DNA of 10,690 bases, taken from assembly GCA_021160625.1 (NCBI GenBank), contig JAGHCE010000253.1, positions 1 to 10,690 on the forward strand. The letters run 5' to 3'. Of this stretch, positions 4,333 through 10,690 are shown one piece after another. The notes beneath the pieces are model-generated. The model searched no databases, was not told where the DNA came from, and saw only the letters and a list, made by a program, of their open reading frames with translations. This DNA comes from Planctomycetota bacterium. Its GTDB lineage: Bacteria > Planctomycetota > DG-23 > SLPQ01. The position numbers and the translations under genes were made by a program. The number at the start of each line of letters is the position of its first letter. Position 1 is the stretch's first letter.

Positions 4333-6192
4333 ATGAAAGATTCCGTATTTTCGGACGTTTTCCTCCTTGCCCTTGTGGTTGCCTCGTGCTGGGGCACTGG
4401 TTCCGCCTCGGCGGCCGCACAGGCTCCCGCCGCCTTGGAGCCGAAGACGATCCGTCTAAACGAAATAACACCGGGGATGCAGGCCTGGGGCGTCACCGTG
4501 GTGAAGGGCTGTGAACCCGAGCGCTTCGAGGCCGAGGTCATAGGCATCCTGCACGACATCGCCCCCGGGCGCGATGCCATACTCGTGAAGATGTCGGGCC
4601 TGGACCTGGGGGAATCCGGCGTGGTGGCCGGGATGAGCGGCAGCCCGGTGTACATCGACGGCAGGCTCGCAGGCGCGGTCGCCTTCGGGTGGGGCTGGCC
4701 CAAGGAGCCCATCGCCGGCGTGACCCCGATAGACGAGATGCAAAACGCCGCCGCCGGTGAGCCGCCTCATGCTAAGACAGCCCCCCTCGGGGGTGCGCTC
4801 AATCTCGCGGGAATCCTCGAACGACGCAGAGGTGTGGACCCGCAGCCCCAAGGGCTGTGCAGATTTTCCTCCGGGGATGCGCAAGGCGCCCGGCCCCGCA
4901 GCAGCGATCCGGGGCTTGCGGCGCCGGCCATACCGCTTGTGATGCCTTTTCTCTCTCCGCAGGCACGCCGGATCGCCCGCGAGATATTTCCGCCGGAGCG
5001 TTTCGTGCTGGCCGAGGGCACCGCGGCCGGAGAAGGCCCGGCGCCGCAGGAGGCCGACGCGCCGCTTCGGCCCGGTTCCACCGTGATCGCCGGGCTCGTC
5101 AGCGGGGATATGTTCACCGGCGCCATAGGTACCGTCACCGCCGTCGAAGGGGACCGGGTTTACGCCTTCGGGCATCCCTTCCTCGACATCGAAGACGCCT
5201 GCTACCCGATGTACACGGCCACGGTCCACACGATTTTCCCAAGCACGTACAGGTCGTTCAAGATAGCCTCGCCGGTTTCCGAGGTAGGGGCATTCACGCG
5301 GGACCGCTTGGCGGGAGTATTCGGCTCCATCGGCCGGAAGGCCCGCACGTTCCCTGTGAGGGTAAGCCTCCAGCGCGACGGCGAGACCACCACGTACAAT
5401 TACCGCATCTACCGCCACCACGCGATAACGCCCGAGCTCGTGGCGCTCTCGGCCGCGGCGAGCATAACCGCCCAGGGCGATCTGCCCGCCGAGACGACTC
5501 TCTCCTGGCGGTTCGCGGCCGACTACGCCGGCGGGCGGCATTTCGATGTGAACCTGCAGGCGGCGGGGGCGCAGGCGGTCAACACGTTGGCCTCGGACGT
5601 CGCCTCGGTCCTCCTTGCCACGATGTACAATCCGCTGGAATATCTCGAACCGGAGGCCGTCACGCTCGCGGTCAAGGTCGAGAGCGGCAACCGCGCGGCC
5701 CGGATAGAGTCTGTCACGCTGCGCGAGAACGAGGTCTATGCCGGGGATACCCTCAATGTCCTCGTGGAGATTGCCCCCGTGCTTTGCGCCCCGGTGAAAG
5801 TGCCGATCGAGGTGCGCGTCCCCTTGGGCCTTGCACCCGGCCGCAGGGTGCTCGTCATCTGCGACGGTACGACAAGCGACCTCCTGGACCTCAAGCAGGC
5901 AAGCCACCGCCTGCACCCGGCCACCATAGATGCGCTGCTTTCGGTGCTCGAGCCGCACCAGGATGCCGGGACGCTCGTGGCGCGGCTGACGGCAAGCGGC
6001 TACGGCTTAGCCCAGGGGGCCGCAGAGCTCCCGGACCTCCCGCCGAGCGCGCTTGCGGTCTTAGCGTCGCCGCAGGTTACGTCGCTTTCGCCGCTTTATT
6101 CGAGCGTTCTTACCACGGCGCACACGGACTTCGTGCTTTCCGGTACAAGAACGGTTCCCCTTATGATTAAGGCCCCCCTGGAGAAGAAATGA
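4333..6192 (+). CDS. Exported SpoIVB (S55) peptidase-like protein, permuted order
   Basis: The chosen ATG gives 619 residues. GGAG lies 10 bases upstream, and a GTG one codon earlier is equally possible. The N-terminus is a signal peptide. VASC at 16-19 fits a lipobox (lipoprotein), and ASA at 25-27 fits ordinary signal-peptidase cleavage. The S55-like core has NEITPGMQAWGVTVVKG (43-59), the serine motif GMSGSPVYIDG (100-110, nucleophile probably Ser102), the paired element KEPIAGVTPIDEM (124-136), GAIGTVTAVEGDRVYAFGHPF (263-283) with His281, and SFKIASPVSEVGAFTRDRLAGVFG (308-331). In Bacillus SpoIVB the His precedes the Ser; here it follows by about 180 residues. Residues 155-195 form an Arg/Pro/Gly-rich insert. 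The C-terminal 250 residues look like beta-sandwich structure (EVYAGDTLNVLVEI, 467-480) and may hold or present substrate. It is the first gene of a three-gene operon. Protease activity is inferred from motifs, and the catalytic Asp is not assigned. Confidence 0.85.
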   Translation: MKDSVFSDVFLLALVVASCWGTGSASAAAQAPAALEPKTIRLNEITPGMQAWGVTVVKGCEPERFEAEVIGILHDIAPGRDAILVKMSGLDLGESGVVAGMSGSPVYIDGRLAGAVAFGWGWPKEPIAGVTPIDEMQNAAAGEPPHAKTAPLGGALNLAGILERRRGVDPQPQGLCRFSSGDAQGARPRSSDPGLAAPAIPLVMPFLSPQARRIAREIFPPERFVLAEGTAAGEGPAPQEADAPLRPGSTVIAGLVSGDMFTGAIGTVTAVEGDRVYAFGHPFLDIEDACYPMYTATVHTIFPSTYRSFKIASPVSEVGAFTRDRLAGVFGSIGRKARTFPVRVSLQRDGETTTYNYRIYRHHAITPELVALSAAASITAQGDLPAETTLSWRFAADYAGGRHFDVNLQAAGAQAVNTLASDVASVLLATMYNPLEYLEPEAVTLAVKVESGNRAARIESVTLRENEVYAGDTLNVLVEIAPVLCAPVKVPIEVRVPLGLAPGRRVLVICDGTTSDLLDLKQASHRLHPATIDALLSVLEPHQDAGTLVARLTASGYGLAQGAAELPDLPPSALAVLASPQVTSLSPLYSSVLTTAHTDFVLSGTRTVPLMIKAPLEKK

Positions 6193-8486
6193 CCCTGAAA
6201 ATAACGGCGCCGGCCCTTCTTACGGTGCTTGTGCTCTCGGCCCCCGGCATCTCGGTCGAAACCACGAGACTCGGCGACTTCGGCGCGAAGGACTTCTCGG
6301 CCGGCCAAATGCAGGACGTCTACGTCGACCGGGACGGCCGCCTCGTGCTCGGCCCCCGCAGCTACGAGATTATGGGAGATGTCGACCACGCCTGGTGCGC
6401 CGCCGTCGGGCCCGGGGGGACCGTCTACGTGGGAACCGTTCCGGACGGCAGGGTCTACCGCGTCAGGGAGGGCAAATCGGAGGTCTTCTTCGACACCAAG
6501 GAGGCGGGCGTCTTTTCGATTGCGCTTCTTCCCGACGGCAGGGCAGTGGCGGGAACCGGAAGCGAGGGAAAGGTCTGGATAATATCCCCCGACGGCGACG
6601 GGAAGGTCCTGGCCGACCTCGATGAGAAATACGTTTTCGCGCTGGCGGTGGAGAAAGCAGGCTCCATCCTGGCGGCGACGGGCGCAGATGCGGGCCGGGT
6701 CTACCGGCTAAGTGTCGCCGCCCCGGAGGCTGCGAAACCGGTAAAGAAAGCCCCCGGCGGCGCAGCAGATGCCCCGAAAGACGCAGCGGATGCCCCGGAA
6801 GAGGCAGCAACAGATGCCGCCGAGAACGATGGTGCGGCAATGCCCGAGCTTCTCTGGGAGTCGCCAGGCAAGTACCTCCTGGCCCTTGCGCTGGGGCCGA
6901 AAGGCCGGATTTATGCTGCATCGGGTGACAAAGGCGCGGTCTACGAGGCAGGCCGGGGAAAGGCGCGGGTTCTCTTTTCGGCGCCGCAGGGGGTGGTGCA
7001 GGCCCTTGCCGTCGGTGCCGACGGGACCGTCTATGCCGCGACGGCGGCCCTTGCCGAGCCGAAACCCGGCGCCGAGGAAGCCGCCGTCAAGTCGATCCTG
7101 AGCGAGGTTCAGGCCCGCCGGGCGGCCTCTACCGCATCGCCTGCTCCCGCGGCTCTACCCACACGCCGCACCTACAAGGTAACCAACGTCATCTATTCGC
7201 TGCAACCCGCAGGCTCGGTGCGGAAGATATTCAGTATCCGGGGGGGGCTCGTTCTCACCCTCCTTGTGCAGGACGGGCGCCTTCTGGCGGGCACGGCCGG
7301 CAAGGCCGGGATATACAGTGTGCCGCTTGACGGCGGCCGGGCGGCCAGGATATACAAATGCGAGAGCGACTGCGTCCACGACATCACCGCGTGTCCGTCA
7401 GGCGGTTTCGTGGCGGCCCTGGGTATGCCGGGCAAGGTCGTGCGCTTTCAGGACGATTATGCGCGAAAGGGCGTTTTCACAAGCCGGGTGCTCGCCGCGG
7501 GAGACCTGGCGCGCTGGGGCAGGATTCAGTGGGACGCCGCCGTCCCCACGGCAACGTTACTCACCTTTGACGTGCGTGCGGGCAACACGCCGAAACCGGA
7601 TTCCACCTGGACCGAGTGGGAAACCGTCACGCCGGTGCCTGCCGACGCCGAAGGCCCACTTGGGGAAGGCGCCGGGGGCGCTCGGGGAGAGGGGCGGCTT
7701 GCGCTTTCGCCGTCTCGCTACGTTCAATACCGCGTGGGGTTCGCCACCGCCTCCGGGGAGGCCACGGCAAGCATAAAGAGCGTTGCCGTTACGGCCCTGC
7801 CGATAAACCTGCCCCCGGAGGTTGCGTCGATTTCGGCGGGGAAAAAGGCATCGAAAGGAGCCGCCCCGGGCAAGGCCGGCGCGGGAGCGGGCAGGGGCAC
7901 GACGTCTTCGAATCCGGGCCCCCCGCAGGCACTTTCCGGGACGGTGACCATCTCCTGGAAGGCCGAAGACCCCAACGGCGACAAGATGCGCTATGACCTG
8001 GCCTTCCGCGACGCGGATATGAAGCGCTTCATCACGCTCGAGGAGGACCTCTCGTCCGGCGAATACAAATGGGACACGACGAGTGTTCCCGACGGCGCCT
8101 ATTACTTTCGCGTAGAGGCCGACGATGCGCCTTCCAACCCCGAAGGCACCACGCTCCAGTCGACAAAGGTCGAGGGCCCTTTCACGGTGGACAATACCGC
8201 TCCGGCCACAGGCAAACCGAAGGTCACCGCCGCCGCGGGCGGGGCTTGCTTAGTGGAGGTGGAGGCGGTGGACGCGGCAAGCCCGCTGGGCAAGGCATAC
8301 TGGAGCGTGGACGGCGGCAAATGGCGGCCGCTCTTCCCGGTTGACGGGATATTCGATTCCCGCCGGGAGTCCCTCTCTGTCGAAGTTGGCGACGCCGACG
8401 CGATGATAGTCGTCATCAGGGTTGTCGACAGGGCCGGCAACCAGGCGGCCGTCAAGGCGCTTCTGGAGGGTCCGACGGAGAAATGA
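6189..8486 (+). CDS. Exported seven-bladed propeller protein with Fn3-like C-terminus
   Basis: The 765-residue product begins at an ATG overlapping the upstream stop (ATGA), with GGAG 5 bases before it. Residues 1-23 are a signal peptide. Propeller blades of the pattern x-A-x-x-PDG-x-VYxGT-x-x-G-x-VYRV are seen near 69-93, 107-133, 148-174, 228-254, 268-286 (completed about 335), 353-379 and 396-420, which suggests seven. Blade linkers carry long disordered inserts (177-218, Ala/Asp/Glu-rich; 287-328). A beta-sandwich follows (about 438-540) with GRIQWDA, AGNTPKPDSTWTEWE and SRYVQYRVGF, a pattern I associate with propeller proteins of uncultured bacteria. Then comes a Gly/Ala/Ser/Pro linker (550-580), an Fn3/Ig-like module with SWKAEDPNGDKMRYDL and VPDGAYYFRVEADDAPSNP (583-672), and a last module to 757. 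No catalytic residues are evident. A binding or sensing scaffold in the envelope, working with the S55 protein, is an inference. Confidence 0.8.
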   Translation: MTLKITAPALLTVLVLSAPGISVETTRLGDFGAKDFSAGQMQDVYVDRDGRLVLGPRSYEIMGDVDHAWCAAVGPGGTVYVGTVPDGRVYRVREGKSEVFFDTKEAGVFSIALLPDGRAVAGTGSEGKVWIISPDGDGKVLADLDEKYVFALAVEKAGSILAATGADAGRVYRLSVAAPEAAKPVKKAPGGAADAPKDAADAPEEAATDAAENDGAAMPELLWESPGKYLLALALGPKGRIYAASGDKGAVYEAGRGKARVLFSAPQGVVQALAVGADGTVYAATAALAEPKPGAEEAAVKSILSEVQARRAASTASPAPAALPTRRTYKVTNVIYSLQPAGSVRKIFSIRGGLVLTLLVQDGRLLAGTAGKAGIYSVPLDGGRAARIYKCESDCVHDITACPSGGFVAALGMPGKVVRFQDDYARKGVFTSRVLAAGDLARWGRIQWDAAVPTATLLTFDVRAGNTPKPDSTWTEWETVTPVPADAEGPLGEGAGGARGEGRLALSPSRYVQYRVGFATASGEATASIKSVAVTALPINLPPEVASISAGKKASKGAAPGKAGAGAGRGTTSSNPGPPQALSGTVTISWKAEDPNGDKMRYDLAFRDADMKRFITLEEDLSSGEYKWDTTSVPDGAYYFRVEADDAPSNPEGTTLQSTKVEGPFTVDNTAPATGKPKVTAAAGGACLVEVEAVDAASPLGKAYWSVDGGKWRPLFPVDGIFDSRRESLSVEVGDADAMIVVIRVVDRAGNQAAVKALLEGPTEK
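6762..6824 (+). repeat. 21-bp tandem repeat inside the propeller gene
   Basis: Two near-identical 21-bp units (6762-6782 and 6783-6803, sharing GATGCCCCG) are followed by a degenerate third (6804-6824). They encode AADAPKD, AADAPEE and AATDAAE-type repeats in the acidic, Ala-rich loop between propeller blades 3 and 4. In-frame length change by slippage would lengthen or shorten the loop without breaking the gene. Confidence 0.7.
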
Positions 8487-10690
8487 CGATCCGACGAAAC
8501 ACCGAGATTCAAGAACTGCCGATAGACAACCGGCGATGGACGGGTGCCGATGCGCTCGTGTTCCTGGCGCTTGCGGGGCTGGTTGTGCTTGCCTTCTGGG
8601 ACGTGTTTGTCCGGGGGCGGGTATTTTTCTTCCGCGATTTCGGGTTTTACTTCTATCCCAAGCGCGAGCTCGTGGTCGAGGCCGTCCGGCACTTCCGCAT
8701 CCCGTTCTGGAACTCGCTTAGCGGCTGCGGGGAACCGCTTTTGGGGACGTACCAGGTGGCGGTTTTCTATCCGCCGGCGCTCATCTATTACTTGTTGCCT
8801 ATGCCGCAGAGCTTTATGTGGTTTGTCGCGGGGCATTTTTTCATATCCGGCGCGGGGATGTACTGCCTGATGCGCGTCTTCGGCGCGCGCAGGATCGCCG
8901 CGGGCGCGGCGGCGGTTGCGTGGGCGTTTTCGCCGGCGCTTGTCTCCACGGTGGACAACGTCAGCTTCCTGACGTCGCTTGCCTGGCTGCCGTGGTGCCT
9001 GATGTTTGCAAGGCGCCTGGCCCTCGGCGGGGGATTCCGGGCGTTTGCCCTTCTTGTGATTGCGTTCGCGATGGCCATCCTGGCCGGCGGGCCGGAGCCG
9101 GTAATCTTCACGGCCCTCATCGTGATGGCCCTGGCGCTTTTCCACGCGGTCACCTCGGCGCGGCGAACCGGCTGGCGCGGCGCGTGGCGGCTGCCGGCGG
9201 CGACGGCGGGAGCGCTTCTCCTGGCGGTGGTACTCTGCGGCGTGGAGCTGGCGCCGTTTGTAAACGCCCTCTCGCAGAGCGCCCGCCCCGAGCTTGACAT
9301 AAACGCCGCGCAGGCCTGGTCGGCCAAGCCGTCGGACGCGCTCTTGTGGTTCCTGCCGAGGTTTTACCTGCACGAGGACAGGGGCGGCATTTACTGGCGC
9401 AGCCAGCATTGGCTAAAAACCGTCTATATGGGCGTGATGATACCCTTCGTGGCGGCATGGACGGTTCTGGTGATGCGCCGCAAAAGGAAGGCGCTGTTGA
9501 AGGGGATTTCTGCGGCGGCGGGGGCGCTTCTGGGCGTGCTTCTCGTGCTTTCCTCGAAATCGCCCGTTGTCTGGTGCATAGGGGGGTGCATTGGCGCCCT
9601 GACGGGATACGCACTTGCATCCACCAAAAAGCGGAACGTTTTCTTTGCCTTGGTCGCGCTTTTCTCGCTGCTTTTGGCCACGGGGCCGGCTTTTGGGTTG
9701 TGGAAGTTCTTTTTCCGGCACGTTCCCGGCTTTTCGCTGATCCGGTATCCCGTGAAGTTCTTCCTCCCGGCGGCCTTTGCTATGGCGGCCCTGGCCGGAT
9801 TCGGTGTGGATGACGCGATGGTGTGTGCGAGGGGCCGGCGCGGCAGGCGGCTGATAATGCTTTTCGCCGCCGTGGGAGCGGCGGCGGTTGTCTTCGGCGC
9901 CGGCTGGTGGGCGATGCTGCACTGGCGCGACACGATATTCGCCAACATAACGCCCCGCCAGGTTCTGGGGATGGGCGAGGAGGGCGTGGAGCGGGCGTGG
10001 GACCAGTTTTTCTCGGCGCAGTGGAGCTTAGGGCGGTCGGCGGCGTACCTTGCGGGAGGCGCGGCTGCACTTGCGGTGGGGGTATTTCTTGTCAGGGCGA
10101 GGATAGCGAGGCCCTACGGGGGGATTGCGTTGGGGCTGGCCCTCTTTGCCGACATCGCCGTATTTGGCGCGCACCTCAATCCCCTGGCCGGTCCGGAAAT
10201 CTACACCGAGAAACCCTCGCGCGCGATGATAGTGCCTCACGGGCCCACCGCCGGGCGGCTCTATATGACGCCGGGGCTTAAGGGGCACCTGAGGCGATTT
10301 CGCCTTACGCGGATCCATGACCTCATCGGGCTCAACAACTATCTCTCGCTGGTCAAGGGCATCCGCTTCACAAAGCCGGAGGATCTCTTCCGGTGGCTTT
10401 CCCGGACAAGTGCGCCGCCGTTTGAGCGCCTCCAGGACCTGGACAACTGGTTAAGAGAGGTCAACAGCCCCGAATTTCTCGCCAACGTCCAGTTTGAGGT
10501 CGCCAGGGAGACCTTTTACCCGAACTTGAATGTCCTCTACGGGGTGTCCACGGTGGACTCCTTTGAGCCGCTTATGCCCAAGTGGCACCACACCCTGACG
10601 GCCGCCGTGCGCAGCGGGCAGGTCCTGCCCGAGCGCGCGGTGTACCTGCCGAAGCTTTGGGGAGTAATGATGGTCGTCGACCGCCTCAAC
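8483..10690 (+). CDS. YfhO-type polytopic membrane protein (GT-C-like), 3' end cut
   Basis: The frame opens at an ATG overlapping the propeller stop (ATGA) and remains open for 736 codons to the right edge. Two purine-rich sites (GGAGGG and GGAG) precede it. The N-terminus has a helix at about 24-43, then FFRDFGFYFYPKREL (49-63) with the Arg-Asp pair typical of GT-C-like loops. IPFWNSLSGCGEPLLGTYQVAVFYPP (73-98) corresponds to the YfhO-family pattern of Pro-x-Trp-Asn followed by Gly-x-P and FYPP. About fourteen further hydrophobic segments run to residue 562, and FSLIRYPVKFFLPAAFA (417-433) is another family marker. The soluble C-terminal part contains NLNVLYGVSTVDSFEPLMP (near residues 679-697), again YfhO-like. 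In Bacillus, YfhO takes part in glycosylating lipoteichoic acid, so a role in using lipid-linked sugars at the membrane is likely, with the acceptor unknown. The C-terminus lies outside the window. Confidence 0.85.
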   Translation, partial: MTIRRNTEIQELPIDNRRWTGADALVFLALAGLVVLAFWDVFVRGRVFFFRDFGFYFYPKRELVVEAVRHFRIPFWNSLSGCGEPLLGTYQVAVFYPPALIYYLLPMPQSFMWFVAGHFFISGAGMYCLMRVFGARRIAAGAAAVAWAFSPALVSTVDNVSFLTSLAWLPWCLMFARRLALGGGFRAFALLVIAFAMAILAGGPEPVIFTALIVMALALFHAVTSARRTGWRGAWRLPAATAGALLLAVVLCGVELAPFVNALSQSARPELDINAAQAWSAKPSDALLWFLPRFYLHEDRGGIYWRSQHWLKTVYMGVMIPFVAAWTVLVMRRKRKALLKGISAAAGALLGVLLVLSSKSPVVWCIGGCIGALTGYALASTKKRNVFFALVALFSLLLATGPAFGLWKFFFRHVPGFSLIRYPVKFFLPAAFAMAALAGFGVDDAMVCARGRRGRRLIMLFAAVGAAAVVFGAGWWAMLHWRDTIFANITPRQVLGMGEEGVERAWDQFFSAQWSLGRSAAYLAGGAAALAVGVFLVRARIARPYGGIALGLALFADIAVFGAHLNPLAGPEIYTEKPSRAMIVPHGPTAGRLYMTPGLKGHLRRFRLTRIHDLIGLNNYLSLVKGIRFTKPEDLFRWLSRTSAPPFERLQDLDNWLREVNSPEFLANVQFEVARETFYPNLNVLYGVSTVDSFEPLMPKWHHTLTAAVRSGQVLPERAVYLPKLWGVMMVVDRLN

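Noticed and set aside
4456..5958. 500-codon open frame on the minus strand opposite the S55-type gene
   Set aside because: The plus frame has a signal peptide and S55 motifs. The opposite frame has no recognisable domain and is the usual shadow ORF of GC-rich coding DNA.
8102..9409. 435-codon open frame on the minus strand opposite the propeller and YfhO-like genes
   Set aside because: The translation is Arg/Pro/Lys-rich without hydrophobic core or motifs, and it crosses the junction of two well-supported genes.
1..10690. CRISPR array, tRNA, rRNA, transposase or prophage genes
   Set aside because: I looked for regular direct repeats, tRNA-like cloverleaf sequence, rRNA signatures and transposase motifs and saw none.

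Overview
The window is a compact, high-GC bacterial chromosome segment. It has eight protein-coding genes, two of them cut by the window edges, and no RNA genes, transposases or CRISPR arrays. The housekeeping genes (NadE, RNase III) are intact. Two large proteins in the right half start with signal peptides, one of them with a possible lipobox, which suggests secretion or envelope anchoring. Codon and base composition look even throughout, with no clear sign of recent transfer. I cannot name the phylum. The permuted S55 protein, the propeller/Fn3-like protein and the YfhO-like membrane protein together resemble gene content I associate with uncultured Gram-negative lineages such as Acidobacteria, Planctomycetes and related candidate phyla. 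This placement is an inference from memory, not a measurement.

Layout. (1) Positions 1-2306, minus strand: a leftward operon of nadE (glutamine-dependent NAD+ synthetase), a COG1751-like pyruvate-kinase C-terminal-domain protein overlapping nadE by one base, and the first 18 codons of a hydrophobic protein cut by the left edge. It is read from a well-formed sigma70-type promoter (TTGACA, 17 bp, TACGAT) whose -10 lies inside a palindrome. (2) Positions 2307-2469: a divergent regulatory region holding that promoter, a terminator-like hairpin and a pair of GATTnnnAATC sites that together can fold into a long stem. (3) Positions 2470-3380, plus strand: a YacP/Rae1-like NYN-domain RNase gene and a VanZ-like membrane protein gene, overlapping as GTGA. 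(4) Positions 3343-4041, minus strand: rnc (RNase III), convergent with and overlapping the VanZ-like gene by 38 bp, with its own promoter (TTGTAA, 17 bp, TAAAAT). (5) Positions 4042-4332: a second divergent spacer. (6) Positions 4333-10690, plus strand: a tightly packed operon of an exported S55 (SpoIVB)-type peptidase-like protein, an exported seven-bladed propeller protein with C-terminal beta-sandwich modules, and a large YfhO-type polytopic membrane protein running off the right edge. The junctions are ATGA overlaps.

How the genes fit together. The left part is NAD synthesis and RNA processing, ordinary in content but with unusually legible regulatory DNA. The right operon looks like an undescribed cell-envelope module: a putative periplasmic protease-fold protein, a putative periplasmic recognition scaffold and a GT-C-like membrane protein that probably handles lipid-linked sugars. 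The order of catalytic elements in the S55 protein (Ser before His) is inverted relative to Bacillus SpoIVB. This permutation and the three-gene coupling are the most interesting observations here.
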